DNA of 64,000 bases, from NCBI RefSeq assembly GCF_025369935.1, contig NZ_CP104467.1, forward strand, positions 2,921,001 through 2,985,000, in the 5' to 3' direction. A model generated the notes under the pieces. That model made no database searches. It worked only from the letters and a program-made list of their open reading frames with translations, and was not told the DNA's origin. This DNA comes from Paenibacillus andongensis (GTDB lineage: Bacteria; Bacillota; Bacilli; Paenibacillales; NBRC-103111). The translations under genes and the position numbers were made by a program. Positions 8,530-17,458 of this stretch are shown here, one piece after another (positions within the stretch are counted from its first letter, which is position 1; the number at the start of each line of letters is the position of its first letter).

Positions 8530-9609
8530 TTGGAAAAGAAGAAAAAAACGTTAGCTTTTATAGGTTCTTATGCGGATTCGAATAATCCTGGGGTATACTC
8601 CTGCCGATACAATGAAGAGAATGGAAGCTTGGAAGTCACCCATCAAGTAGATGGTTTGCAAAACCCAACGTTCTTGACAGTGGATGCGACGAATTGGAAA
8701 CTATATGCTTTATCAGAGGGGCTTGACGAGAATCAGCAGCGGTGCGGAGCGGCATCTTCTTATGATGTTGATACAGCTGCAGGAGAATTAACGTTTCTGA
8801 ACAACGAGATCACGCTGCCAGCAACGACGTGCCACATTACATTAGATCATACAAACCAAGTAGTGATGGTAGCTAGTTATCACAGGGGTATGGTAGGCTT
8901 GTCTCCTGTGCTAGCGGATGGCCGTTTGGGTACAACGGCTGATATTCAGCAGCATCAGGGTGCAAGCGTCCTATCGGTTCAGGATAGACCTCGTGCTCAT
9001 TCCGTTTTCTTAGATCGAGCAAACCGTTATGCGGGAGTCTGTGATCTAGGTTTGGATAAGATCATTATGTACAAGCTGGATATCCCTGCTAAAAGGTTTA
9101 TTCCTCACAATGAAGTGCAAGTAACTCCTGGTTCAGGTCCGCGGCATTTTGCTTTCCACCCGTCCTATGCCTTTGGCTATGTTATTAATGAACTTGGCTC
9201 CACCGTTACGGCATTCAGCTATGAGGAAGAACGAGGAGAGCTGACGGAAATCCAGACGATTTCCACACTCCCGTTGTCTTATGATGGGGAAAATGCCTGC
9301 GCGGATATTCATGTTTCACCTGATGGAAAGTTTCTATATGGATCTAACCGCGGACACGATAGTATAGTTGTGTATGCCATCGATGCAGCAACTGGTAAGT
9401 TAACAGTCGTGGAACACGCGCCTACGTTAGGGAAGCACCCGCGTAATTTTGCGATATCGCCGGATGGACAATTTGTGCTAGTAGCTAACAAAGATTCGGA
9501 TCATATTGTATCATTCTCTCGGGACACTCAATCGGGGAAGCTCATTCCAACCGGAAGTGTGCTAAATGTGTCTAAACCTGTTTGCATCAAGTTTGCTAAT
9601 GTAGAATGA
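8530..9609 (+). CDS. Lactonase family (YkgB/Pgl-type) beta-propeller protein
   Basis: Seven-bladed beta-propeller of the lactonase family, which includes 6-phosphogluconolactonase of the Pgl type. Seen are the opening FIGSYADSNNPGVYSCRYNEENG-like strand, repeated blade motifs (HVSPDGKFLYGSNRG, AISPDGQFVLVANKD) and SGPRHFAFHPS, the conserved GPRH substrate-site loop. About 359 residues, usual for the family (330-370). TTG 8530 lies 10 nt after GGGAG; the alternative GTG 8521 is only 1 nt from it, so the start is uncertain. The stop overlaps the next start (ATGA), coupling it to the alkyltransferase-like gene. The true substrate is unproven. Confidence 0.85.
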   Translation: MEKKKKTLAFIGSYADSNNPGVYSCRYNEENGSLEVTHQVDGLQNPTFLTVDATNWKLYALSEGLDENQQRCGAASSYDVDTAAGELTFLNNEITLPATTCHITLDHTNQVVMVASYHRGMVGLSPVLADGRLGTTADIQQHQGASVLSVQDRPRAHSVFLDRANRYAGVCDLGLDKIIMYKLDIPAKRFIPHNEVQVTPGSGPRHFAFHPSYAFGYVINELGSTVTAFSYEEERGELTEIQTISTLPLSYDGENACADIHVSPDGKFLYGSNRGHDSIVVYAIDAATGKLTVVEHAPTLGKHPRNFAISPDGQFVLVANKDSDHIVSFSRDTQSGKLIPTGSVLNVSKPVCIKFANVE

Positions 9610-9923
9610 CACATTTCACGGAGCGAGTTATTCACATTATTCGGTGTATCCCCGAGGGCAAAGTCATGACCTATGGTCAGATTGCCAGGCATGCTGGAAG
9701 CCCGAGAGCGGCTCGTCAAGTCGTACGAATTTTGCATGCAATGAGCAAGAAACATCGTCTTCCTTGGCACAGAGTCATTAACGCAAAGGGAGAGATAGCG
9801 ATCATGGATGACGAAGGATCTCATATGCAAAGTTTTTTGCTGCAAGCTGAAGGTGTCATTATTACGGATCAGCGGTATATTTCCCTTGAGCACTATCAGT
9901 ATCAAATGCAAGAAGATGCATGA
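9606..9923 (+). CDS. Alkyltransferase-like protein (MGMT family, Trp in place of the active Cys)
   Basis: Small protein of 105 residues with the DNA-binding fold of O6-alkylguanine-DNA alkyltransferases. The helix-turn-helix GKVMTYGQIARHAGSPRAARQV with its arginine finger is intact, but the active-site motif is PWHRVI rather than PCHRVI. That defines the ATL group. Known ATL proteins bind O6-alkylguanine without removing it and hand the lesion to nucleotide excision repair. It overlaps the upstream lactonase gene by 4 nt and is followed by a strong terminator, so it is the last gene of that transcript. Confidence 0.92.
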   Translation: MTHFTERVIHIIRCIPEGKVMTYGQIARHAGSPRAARQVVRILHAMSKKHRLPWHRVINAKGEIAIMDDEGSHMQSFLLQAEGVIITDQRYISLEHYQYQMQEDA

Positions 9924-9934
9924 ATGTACATAGG

Positions 9935-9972
9935 AAGCCTCACTTCTTGCAACTGGAAGTGAGGCTTTTTTG
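9935..9972 (+). terminator. Rho-independent terminator
   Basis: Perfect 10-bp stem GCCTCACTTC / GAAGTGAGGC, 9-nt loop and a T6 tail, 14 nt after the ATL stop. Confidence 0.93.
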
Positions 9973-10038
9973 CAAGGAGGAAGTGTGCTAAACTTTGTCG
10001 AATCAGGGTAAATGAAAGATCAATTCGCGGAGGTTTCT

Positions 10039-12039
10039 ATGAATCAAGAGCAAGCTTTACCAGGAGCGATATATAATTTAGTAACGATGCAGTCAAATCC
10101 TTCACAGCGGCGGTTTGCTTTTATGATTGGAGCTATTGTTACGTTGATTTCACTGCTTTCTGTGCCGTTTGTAAGGATACAGTTGGTTGAGCTGCAGGCC
10201 TATCAGCCGGCTATTTTTTCTACCATAATTTGTTTTGAACTAATTACAGCCTACGTGATTTATAGTCAATTCAAAATCAATCGATCACCGGCGGTACTCG
10301 TCCTGTTTGCAGCGTATCTGTTCTCCGGCGGTATGAATTTGGTTTATATCCTCACGTTTCCTCGTGTTTTCACCGAAAGTGGCTTGTTCCATGCTGGAAC
10401 GCAAACTTCGGTTTGGCTATACGTGTTCTTGCACGCAGGTTTTCCTCTAGCGATTGCCCTCTATATGATGATGGAATCGAAATTTGTGAATGTTCATTAT
10501 AGTGCTCTCAAGGCTAAGAGATTAGGTCTGTACACCCTGATAGGTGTCGTTTTACTAATCACAGGATTGACTTACATCACCACGCATTTCAAAAATCAAC
10601 TGCCGATCGTGCTGTATCAAGGTAAGCTAACTCCTTTGTTTATATATGGTCTTGGGCTGCCCATAGTCTTCATTACTTTACTTACACTAATTGTCTATTA
10701 CAAAAGAACCAAAGCGAGTACGGTCACTTCGACCTGGCTATGCGTAGCCATACTGGCTTCCATGCTTGATGTGGCGATTATTCTTTGTGGCGGCGGGCGC
10801 TTTAGTGTGGGATGGTATGTGGCAAGGTGGAACAGCTTTGTATGTGCAAATATAGTGCTTGCGGGGATGATTTATGAGTTTACCAAAATGTATCTGAGTA
10901 TGACAGAGCTCTTCCAGCAGGTGAAGGAGAGTAAAAATAAATATAAGGTGCTGCTTGGTGAAAGCCAGCAGGCGGAGAGAAAGATTTCAGAACAAAGCGA
11001 TATTATTGAGCGGATGCTTGAATCCAGCCATGAAGCAATTATCATGTGTGATACAGAAGGACGGGTCATCTTTACGAATCGCCGCGTGGAACATTTTTTT
11101 GAACGTCCACTTGAAAGCGGAGAACGGTTGTCTAGCTATTGTCTTGGAATGAAAACCTCAGACACTGCTTTTGGGGAGATTATCGATGCTTATTTCGGTC
11201 AAACGATCCCGCCTTTTCGTAAGCGAATAGCTAGATTGACGTCGATAGGTGAAACAAGGCACTATGAATGCTATGTCAACCCCATTTCAGGTGAAATGGA
11301 AGGGACGTTCAGGGGACATCTGGTCGGATTCAGAGATCGTACGGAAGAAGAGCGAATTGATGAGTTGAAAAATGAGTTTGTCAGCATTATTTCTCATGAA
11401 ATTCGGACTCCGCTATCCTCGATTGTTGGCTTTATTGAAATCCTGGCAACACGTGCAGTCACGGAAGAGAAGCGCGCCAAATATATCGAAACGATTCATA
11501 AGGAATCCTTGCGGCTATCGAATTTGATTAACGATTTTCTTGATTTGCAGCGGTTGGATTCGGGCAGGCAAGAGTTTCATTTCCAATCTTTGGACGCTGT
11601 CCTCTTACTCCGCGAAATCGTTGAGCAGTGGCAGGGGAAAGACAATCATGAAGCTGAACTGCATGCAGCAACCGAGCGTATTTTTATCCAAGGGGATGAA
11701 GATCGTTTAAAGCAAGTTTTCCATAATTTGATCTCCAATGCGATTAAGTATTCGCCGGGTGCGACGAAAATTGATATTTATGTGGAAACCGATAACGGAA
11801 AAGTGTTAATTAAGATCCAAGATTACGGTCTGGGCATTCCAGCCGAGGCTTTGGACAAACTATTTACGAGGTTTTATCGTGTTGATAATTCGGATCGCAG
11901 GAAAATCGGAGGTACGGGTCTAGGGTTATCTATAGTCAAGGAGATCATTGAAGCCCATCATGGGAAAGTGGTTGTTGATACGGAGCTGGGCAAAGGCTCC
12001 ATCTTTATTGTTCAGTTAGTTGAAATTGATGCCGAATAG
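10039..12039 (+). CDS. MASE4-PAS sensor histidine kinase
   Basis: Membrane-bound histidine kinase, 666 residues. The N-terminal half (about 20-270) has eight or so hydrophobic helices resembling the MASE4 sensor domain (YLFSGGMNLVYILTFPRVF, TSVWLYVFLHAGFPLAIALY). Then come a short coiled coil, a PAS domain (about 315-430) and a HisKA domain with phospho-acceptor His453 in SHEIRTPLSS. The HATPase domain has NLISNAIKYSP, DYGLGIP and GGTGLGLSI. ATG 10039 is preferred over ATG 10012 because GGAGG lies 5 nt upstream only of the former. No response regulator is adjacent, so its partner lies elsewhere. The MASE4 ligand is unknown. Confidence 0.9.
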   Translation: MNQEQALPGAIYNLVTMQSNPSQRRFAFMIGAIVTLISLLSVPFVRIQLVELQAYQPAIFSTIICFELITAYVIYSQFKINRSPAVLVLFAAYLFSGGMNLVYILTFPRVFTESGLFHAGTQTSVWLYVFLHAGFPLAIALYMMMESKFVNVHYSALKAKRLGLYTLIGVVLLITGLTYITTHFKNQLPIVLYQGKLTPLFIYGLGLPIVFITLLTLIVYYKRTKASTVTSTWLCVAILASMLDVAIILCGGGRFSVGWYVARWNSFVCANIVLAGMIYEFTKMYLSMTELFQQVKESKNKYKVLLGESQQAERKISEQSDIIERMLESSHEAIIMCDTEGRVIFTNRRVEHFFERPLESGERLSSYCLGMKTSDTAFGEIIDAYFGQTIPPFRKRIARLTSIGETRHYECYVNPISGEMEGTFRGHLVGFRDRTEEERIDELKNEFVSIISHEIRTPLSSIVGFIEILATRAVTEEKRAKYIETIHKESLRLSNLINDFLDLQRLDSGRQEFHFQSLDAVLLLREIVEQWQGKDNHEAELHAATERIFIQGDEDRLKQVFHNLISNAIKYSPGATKIDIYVETDNGKVLIKIQDYGLGIPAEALDKLFTRFYRVDNSDRRKIGGTGLGLSIVKEIIEAHHGKVVVDTELGKGSIFIVQLVEIDAE

Positions 12040-12046
12040 TCGGGTG

Positions 12047-12093
12047 AAAAACATGTTCAAACCGCGAAAAGCTTGCGGATGGGCATGTTTTTT
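12047..12093 (+). terminator. Rho-independent terminator
   Basis: Outer stem AAAAACATG / CATGTTTTT with inner stem CCGC / GCGG and a T run, directly after the histidine kinase gene. Confidence 0.8.
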
Positions 12094-12227
12094 CGTTTAA
12101 TCTGATATCGTTAATGTCGAATTATAGAGGGATTTGTCAAAATTCATCGAATTCACAGAAAAGATTAATGATCAAATGTTAATTACTAGTCAGTTTTTTC
12201 AACAGAAAGGTAAGATTCCACGGCTGT

Positions 12228-12244
12228 ACAAGTGGGGGACTTGT
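12228..12244 (+). other. Small leader hairpin ahead of the chemoreceptor gene
   Basis: ACAAGT-GGGGG-ACTTGT forms a 6-bp stem about 8 nt before the AGGAGG ribosome binding site of the next gene. It has no T run, so it is not a terminator. A role in translation is only a possibility. Confidence 0.3.
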
Positions 12245-12268
12245 CTGACAAAGGAGGAGTAATAAGGA

Positions 12269-14296
12269 ATGAAGCCACAGAAAACTGTACATGTAAAAGG
12301 ATGGGTAAGAAAGGTATCATTTAAGTCGTTTAAAGCAAGAATGACGGCCATGCTTCTCGTTATCGCACTTGTTCCGATGCTGTTTAGTATTATTTTTTCT
12401 TCTTATTATTTGAATAAAGTCGTGACAGGTGAAGTTCACTCTAAGGAAGAGAGTGTCGTTAAAGCCAATGTAACAGCCATTGATTATTCTATCCAGCGTC
12501 ACATAGCGATTTTGAAAGAAATGCAAAAGTTTGATGAGATCAAAAGTGGCAATGAACAAGAAATTATGAAGACACTTAAGAAATTTGAACAAGCCAACAA
12601 AGAAGTTGAACAGTATGTTTATGCAAATAAAGACGATATTGCGCTTACTTCAGCAGGGCAAAAGATTCCTATAGGCGAACGCGATTACGTTAAGCAAGCC
12701 AAGCAGACGAAGCTGCCTGTGAGTAGTGATTTGCTCGTTAGTAAAGCTTCAGGTAAAAATGTCATCATTGTCTTTGTCCCGCTGCTGGATGATAAGCAAA
12801 ACTATATCGGCGGGTTGTTCTGTCCACTAACAACGGATAATCTCTCCGTCTACACAAAGACGATAAAAATGGGCCAGACAGGCTACGGATATTTAATATC
12901 TCCTACCGGAATGCTCTTAACCCATCCTGACGCGGGTAAAGTAGGCAAAAAAATGGACGATGTATTTACGCCGTCGGAAGCAGCTAAGATTAAAGAGACT
13001 GTTTTGAAAGAAGAGAAAGGAACATTTCAATTTACAAGCGATGATGGGGTCGCTATAGAAATTAGCTATGATACAATTCCTTCTACGGGTTGGCGCTTGG
13101 TTACGAATTTAGTCAATGCGGAAGTCTATAGCTCGGTAAAAACAGCCAATCAAGTATCGATCTGGCTGACTGTGATCACGACTATCGTAGTAGCGGCTTT
13201 CGCACTGGTTGTCTCGACGAAAACAACGAAACCAGTTATTGCTATTACGGAAGCCGTGAAAAAGATGGCTGATGGCGACTTAACTCCACGTCTTGCTATC
13301 AAGCGAAGTGATGAGCTCGGACAACTTGCTGATAACATGAATCTTATGCTCGATTCTTTCTCAGACATTGTTGGAAAAGCTAGATACACCGCGGAACAGT
13401 TAGGCGCTTCGTCAGAGGAGCTTACGGCTTGCGCTGCGGAATCGGTCGACGTTGCTACTACGATATCCGAATCGATTCAAGAAGTGTTCAATGCAAGTAA
13501 AGGCCAACTGCAAGGAGCGGAGCAGACATCTACCGCGATGGGGGAAATGGCTATTGGGGTACAAAGGATTGCTGAATCTTCGTCGGTCGTGACAGAAGCA
13601 TCTCATGCTTCGCTGTTGGAAGTTCAACAAGGACGCGTTGCAATCAATCAGGCTGTCGAACAGATGAAGTTCATAAATGAATCCGTCGGGAAATCGGCGG
13701 ATGATATGAGAGCACTTGAATCGTACTCACAAAAAATCGGTGAAATTGTATCTGTTATTACTGAAATTACAAGCCAAACCCAGCTGCTTTCCCTCAACGC
13801 TTCTATTGAGGCTGCACGCGCCGGCGAACAAGGACGCGGTTTTGCAGTGGTAGCGAACGAAGTCAAGAAGCTGGCTGAACAGTCGTCATCCTCTGCAGCA
13901 GATATTTCGAGTTTGATTCGGGAAGTACAGTCCTCGACGTCAAGAGCCGTACAAGCAATGAATAAAGGAGTGCTGGACGTAGAGAAAGGGTCCGAGCTAA
14001 TTGATGCAGCAGGGCAGGTCTTTAATCGCGTTACCGCGACATTCCAAGAAATTTCTGACCAAATTCAGGAAGTCTCGGCAGCCTCTCAGGAAATGTCGGC
14101 AGGAACTCAGGAAGTAACGGCGTCCATGAGCGAAATTGTGCACATGACCAAAGCTTCTTGTGACCACGGACAAGGTATTTCTGAAGGGTCGAAGAAGCAG
14201 CACGCGACCATGGAGGAGATATCTGCCTCAGCAGAAGATTTAAGCAATATGGCGCAAGAACTGCAAGAATCGCTTGCTAGATTCAAAACTCGTTAA
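12269..14296 (+). CDS. Methyl-accepting chemotaxis protein with dCache-like sensor
   Basis: Transmembrane chemoreceptor, 675 residues. The order is: basic N-terminus, TM1 (about 28-50), extracellular double-Cache-like domain (about 55-290; [22 protein letters not shown] is the membrane-proximal Cache signature), TM2 (about 293-313), HAMP, and the cytoplasmic coiled coil. The signalling tip is near residues 498-540 ([20 protein letters not shown]...[16 protein letters not shown]). It should feed CheA/CheW and bend swimming toward a small ligand. GGAGGAG gives a clear start. It is monocistronic, flanked by terminators, with no che genes nearby, as usual for dispersed receptors. Confidence 0.95.
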   Translation: MKPQKTVHVKGWVRKVSFKSFKARMTAMLLVIALVPMLFSIIFSSYYLNKVVTGEVHSKEESVVKANVTAIDYSIQRHIAILKEMQKFDEIKSGNEQEIMKTLKKFEQANKEVEQYVYANKDDIALTSAGQKIPIGERDYVKQAKQTKLPVSSDLLVSKASGKNVIIVFVPLLDDKQNYIGGLFCPLTTDNLSVYTKTIKMGQTGYGYLISPTGMLLTHPDAGKVGKKMDDVFTPSEAAKIKETVLKEEKGTFQFTSDDGVAIEISYDTIPSTGWRLVTNLVNAEVYSSVKTANQVSIWLTVITTIVVAAFALVVSTKTTKPVIAITEAVKKMADGDLTPRLAIKRSDELGQLADNMNLMLDSFSDIVGKARYTAEQLGASSEELTACAAESVDVATTISESIQEVFNASKGQLQGAEQTSTAMGEMAIGVQRIAESSSVVTEASHASLLEVQQGRVAINQAVEQMKFINESVGKSADDMRALESYSQKIGEIVSVITEITSQTQLLSLNASIEAARAGEQGRGFAVVANEVKKLAEQSSSSAADISSLIREVQSSTSRAVQAMNKGVLDVEKGSELIDAAGQVFNRVTATFQEISDQIQEVSAASQEMSAGTQEVTASMSEIVHMTKASCDHGQGISEGSKKQHATMEEISASAEDLSNMAQELQESLARFKTR

Positions 14297-14327
14297 TTTT
14301 TTATAAAAGCTTGGCATAGATGCAGAG

Positions 14328-14359
14328 AGGTCAACCAGAAACGGGTTGGCCTTTGTTTT
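14328..14359 (+). terminator. Rho-independent terminator
   Basis: Stem AGGTCAACC / GGTTGGCCT (one mismatch-type pair) with a 7-nt loop followed by TTGTTTTTT, downstream of the chemoreceptor gene. Confidence 0.8.
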
Positions 14360-14458
14360 TTGCCCAAAAATCCAGAAAAAGAAGGGAAAAGAGTTACAAA
14401 GTCTATAAAACGAGAATAGACTAACGTATCAGTAGGCCATTTGGACAGGAGGCATGCT

Positions 14459-14989
14459 ATGAATGACAGGACCTTATATCTATTCGATGGCATTAATAAA
14501 AGCTCTGTGAAAATCATAATCGAGCAAATCATGAGAATTAATCAATATGATGATGACAAGGATAAGAAAGAAAAAGACTTCAAGCGTCTGCCCATCGACT
14601 TAATTATTAATAGTAATGGGGGGAGTGTCTATGATGGTCTAGGATTGATTAATGTGATTGAAAACAGTAAAACGCCGGTGCATACACACGTGTATGGACT
14701 TGCTGCCAGCATGAGCTTACTAATCGCCGTTAGTGGTCACAAGAGGTACGCTGGCCGACTCAGTACATTCATGTATCACTCGGTATCAACACATATCGAC
14801 GGTCATTTGGAACACTTGAAGAATCGTGTGGATGAAACACAAAGGCTGCAAAACATTTATGATGAGTATATCTTATCGAAAACGAAGCTGCATACAGACG
14901 AGCTGCATCATGTTCAGGAGAATCAACGAAATTGGTATCTGAGTCCAGATGAGGCCTTATCATTTGGGATTATTGATGAAATTGTATAA
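14459..14989 (+). CDS. ClpP-like serine protease-fold protein
   Basis: Protein of 176 residues with the ClpP/crotonase-like protease fold. ClpP landmarks line up: INSNGGSVYDGLGLINVI (substrate-binding glycine strand), nucleophile Ser84 in GLAASMSLL, His107 in FMYHSVS, and the C-terminal LSPDEALSFGIIDEI. At the place of the catalytic Asp (ERD-x-(F/Y)-(M/L)S in ClpP) this protein reads QRNWYLS, i.e. Asn158. ATG 14459 is chosen because AGGAGG is 6 nt upstream. It stands alone with no Clp ATPase gene nearby and is not the housekeeping ClpP (about 195 residues, different N-terminus). It could be a divergent active protease or a regulatory subunit. Confidence 0.8.
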   Translation: MNDRTLYLFDGINKSSVKIIIEQIMRINQYDDDKDKKEKDFKRLPIDLIINSNGGSVYDGLGLINVIENSKTPVHTHVYGLAASMSLLIAVSGHKRYAGRLSTFMYHSVSTHIDGHLEHLKNRVDETQRLQNIYDEYILSKTKLHTDELHHVQENQRNWYLSPDEALSFGIIDEIV

Positions 14990-14998
14990 ACATGGCGG

Positions 14999-15026
14999 AG
15001 AGAAGCCTGAGGGATTCTCTTTTTCT
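14999..15026 (+). terminator. Rho-independent terminator
   Basis: Stem AGAGAA / TTCTCT with a 10-nt loop and a T-rich tail, 9 nt after the ClpP-like stop. Confidence 0.65.
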
Positions 15027-15115
15027 TTGTTTTTTCTCTGCTTTTGGTGTTTAATTGAAAGATAGAGAGATGAGGAGCAGCCGTGCTGCCCCCTAACGAA
15101 AAGGAGATCCATACC

Positions 15116-15886
15116 GTGTACAAAATTGTATTTTTTGATATTGACGGCACATTAGTTAACGAAGAAAAACAAGTTCCTGCCAGTACGATCATAGCTATTC
15201 AACAATTAAAGCAGCAAGGGATCGAACCGGTCATTGCAACAGGAAGAGCTCCTTACTTCATCAAACCTTTGGCTGAACAGCTTGGAATTGATTCCTATGT
15301 TTGCTTGAACGGCGGTTATGCCGTTTACCGTGGTGAACCGCTCTACAGGCGGATTATCGCAAAGAGCAGCATAGAAGCATTAGTCAAATTGGCGGCTAAG
15401 CATAAGCATTCCCTCGTATTTGAAGGGGAGCACAACTTCTTCACGGATACCGAAGACCATCCTTTTGTTGTTGGATCGGTTTCCTCATTGAAGGTTGATT
15501 TGCCGGCGTATGACCCGGATTTCTGGAAAACAAACGACATTTATCAAATTTTCCTGCATATTGAAGACACAGATGAGCATTTGTACGAGGAACTGCAATC
15601 GGAATTTAAGCTGATTCGCTGGCACCAGCATGCGATAGACGTATTACCTGCTGGTGGTTCGAAAGCACAAGGAATTGCCGCGCTTTTGGAGCTTGTTGGA
15701 TTGAAGCCGGAAGATGCTGTCGCTTTCGGAGATGGGTTAAATGATATGGAGATGCTTTCGTATGTTGGATTTGGTATCGCAATGGGGAACTCGCACAAAG
15801 ACTTACTTCCTTATGCCGATCATGTAACGACACATGTGGATGAAGATGGCATTCGAAACGGACTTATTACTGCAGGATTGCTATAG
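15116..15886 (+). CDS. Cof-type HAD-IIB family hydrolase
   Basis: Haloacid-dehalogenase-like phosphatase of the Cof/YidA group, 256 residues. Motif I FFDIDGTLV carries nucleophile Asp8 and Asp10. A type-IIB cap follows, then motif III/IV GDGLNDMEML with the metal-binding aspartates. Substrates are usually sugar phosphates, FMN or other phosphometabolites; the exact one cannot be told. GTG 15116 is selected because AAGGAGAT lies 7 nt upstream and the protein then begins just before the first beta strand. It is 30 nt ahead of glutamate racemase with no terminator between, so the two are probably co-transcribed. Confidence 0.9.
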   Translation: MYKIVFFDIDGTLVNEEKQVPASTIIAIQQLKQQGIEPVIATGRAPYFIKPLAEQLGIDSYVCLNGGYAVYRGEPLYRRIIAKSSIEALVKLAAKHKHSLVFEGEHNFFTDTEDHPFVVGSVSSLKVDLPAYDPDFWKTNDIYQIFLHIEDTDEHLYEELQSEFKLIRWHQHAIDVLPAGGSKAQGIAALLELVGLKPEDAVAFGDGLNDMEMLSYVGFGIAMGNSHKDLLPYADHVTTHVDEDGIRNGLITAGLL

Positions 15887-15916
15887 AAAAGAAACAATAC
15901 ATACAGGGTGAAGAAA

Positions 15917-16687
15917 ATGAGAATAGCTTTTTTTGATTCAGGGATTGGCGGAATTACTGTTTTACACGAAGCCATGAAGCAATTGCCTCATGAAGATTTT
16001 CTATATTTTGCGGATACCCTTCATGTTCCCTACGGGACGAAATCGAAGGACGAGGTTCTTGCTTTTGTCAAAAAATCCGTAGACATGATTATCAAAGAAG
16101 AGGTTAAAGCCCTCGTCATTGCTTGCAACACAGCAACCAGTATAGCCATTACGGAGTTAAGAAAAACCTATGAGATACCGATTATTGGCATGGAACCCGC
16201 GGTAAAGCCAGCCCTCGAAATGAATCGTTCATCTGGTAAAAGAGTGCTCGTTTTCGCTACGCCATTAACACTCAAGCAATCGAAATATAGAGAGTTAGTC
16301 TCTCGTATGGATGATATGGGTATGGTGGATTCGGTGCCGCTGCCGGAATTGGTTGAATTCTGTGAACAATTGAATGTGGAGAGTCAACAAGTCACTGATT
16401 ATTTTCATGCCAAGCTGGAGCCCTTCGACTTGAGGATGTATGGGACGGTTGTTCTAGGATGTACGCATTACCCTTTTTATAGGGGCGTTCTAAGAAAAAT
16501 ATTACCAAGTCATATCCAAATTGTTGATGGAAGCGCGGGCACAGTGAACCGGTTGATACAGCTGCTTAGTGAACGAAACGAATTGCCAGGCGTGGGGCAG
16601 TCTGACGTCAAATTCATGTGTTCTAACGAGGATAAAGCCTACATGCAGAAGATGGAAAAGGCCTTGGAGATCATTCGAGGTCATTAG
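15917..16687 (+). CDS. murI: Glutamate racemase
   Basis: Makes D-glutamate from L-glutamate for peptidoglycan stem peptides, in the cytoplasm. 256 residues, normal for the family (about 265). The two catalytic cysteines are present: Cys70 in ACNTATS and Cys182 in GCTHYPF. The N-terminal FFDSGIGG has the conserved Asp7-Ser8. ATG 15917 is used because AGGGTGA is 5 nt upstream; the in-frame GTG 15908 overlaps that ribosome binding site. It follows the HAD gene and is convergent with greA, sharing a bidirectional terminator. A poly-gamma-glutamate role (RacE-like) cannot be excluded. Confidence 0.93.
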   Translation: MRIAFFDSGIGGITVLHEAMKQLPHEDFLYFADTLHVPYGTKSKDEVLAFVKKSVDMIIKEEVKALVIACNTATSIAITELRKTYEIPIIGMEPAVKPALEMNRSSGKRVLVFATPLTLKQSKYRELVSRMDDMGMVDSVPLPELVEFCEQLNVESQQVTDYFHAKLEPFDLRMYGTVVLGCTHYPFYRGVLRKILPSHIQIVDGSAGTVNRLIQLLSERNELPGVGQSDVKFMCSNEDKAYMQKMEKALEIIRGH

Positions 16688-16730
16688 AATTTGCTGAGGG
16701 AATGTCCGCACTTATCATCGACAGAAAATA

Positions 16731-16775
16731 AAAGAATGAGATGGAAAGGATAACCTTGCCACCTCATTCTTTTTG
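16731..16775. terminator. Bidirectional terminator between murI and greA
   Basis: Stem AAAGAATGAG / CTCATTCTTT extended by TGG / CCA, with T runs on both strands, located between two convergent stops. Confidence 0.85.
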
Positions 16776-16792
16776 TTTTAGGGCTGTCAGAG

Positions 16793-17263
16793 TTACGCTC
16801 TGATTTCAAGCAGTTCATAGTTAATGACACCCATAGGAGCATTCACACTAATCAAATCACCAACCGACTTACCCATGAGGGAAACGCCAAGTGGACTTTC
16901 GTAGGAGATTTTATTTTCATTTACATTGGCTTCTTGCGTACCGACGATTTTATACTCGATTTTCTCAGCGAACTCGACATCATTGAGGACAACAGTAGAG
17001 CCAACTTGAACTGTGGATGTGCCGATATTCTTAACAACTTTAGCCACCTTCAGCATTCTTTCGATCGTCAAAATTCTGGTTTCCATAAAACCCTGTTCTT
17101 CTTTGGCAGAATGATATTCACTGTTCTCCTTGAGATCACCATAGCTAATCGCTGTTTTAATACGGCTGGCTAGCTCTTTGCGTTTGACGGTTTTGAGATC
17201 TTCAAGCTCTAATTCTAAACTGCGTAATCCTTCTGGAGTTAGAATAATTTCATCATTGGACAT
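16793..17263 (-). CDS. greA: Transcription elongation factor GreA
   Basis: Binds the RNA polymerase secondary channel and stimulates cleavage of backtracked RNA. 156 residues, the usual GreA length. The N-terminal coiled coil carries the catalytic tip YGDLKENSEYH with acidic Asp43 and Glu46. The C-terminal FKBP-like domain ends in SPLGVSLMGKSVGD and ...YELLEI. ATG 17263 has AGGAG 11 nt upstream. If the genome holds another greA, this may be the paralogue; the acidic tip indicates true Gre activity rather than an inhibitory Gfh factor. Confidence 0.94.
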   Translation of the reverse strand: MSNDEIILTPEGLRSLELELEDLKTVKRKELASRIKTAISYGDLKENSEYHSAKEEQGFMETRILTIERMLKVAKVVKNIGTSTVQVGSTVVLNDVEFAEKIEYKIVGTQEANVNENKISYESPLGVSLMGKSVGDLISVNAPMGVINYELLEIRA

Positions 17264-17458
17264 ATTTTTTGCAGCTCCTCATGTATTCGATACTAGTTAT
17301 ACTACTAAAGTAACGGAGGCAAGTAAAGTAAGTAAGACAAGGGAACTGTCTAGTTTGTGCTTTTTTCATAAGCTGGTGTAGGTGTAAGCAACTTTATGGC
17401 TATGGCAGGCGTCTAATAAATGGTAAGATTTCCCTAATTCATTTAAGTCAGGATGTGA

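Noticed and set aside
9606..9923. Functional O6-methylguanine-DNA methyltransferase
   Set aside because: The acceptor Cys of PCHRV is Trp, and the protein lacks the N-terminal domain, so it is an alkyltransferase-like protein.
12094..12268. Cyclic-di-GMP (GEMM) riboswitch ahead of the chemoreceptor gene
   Set aside because: The leader has only a 6-bp hairpin and lacks the conserved GEMM core and tetraloop-receptor features.
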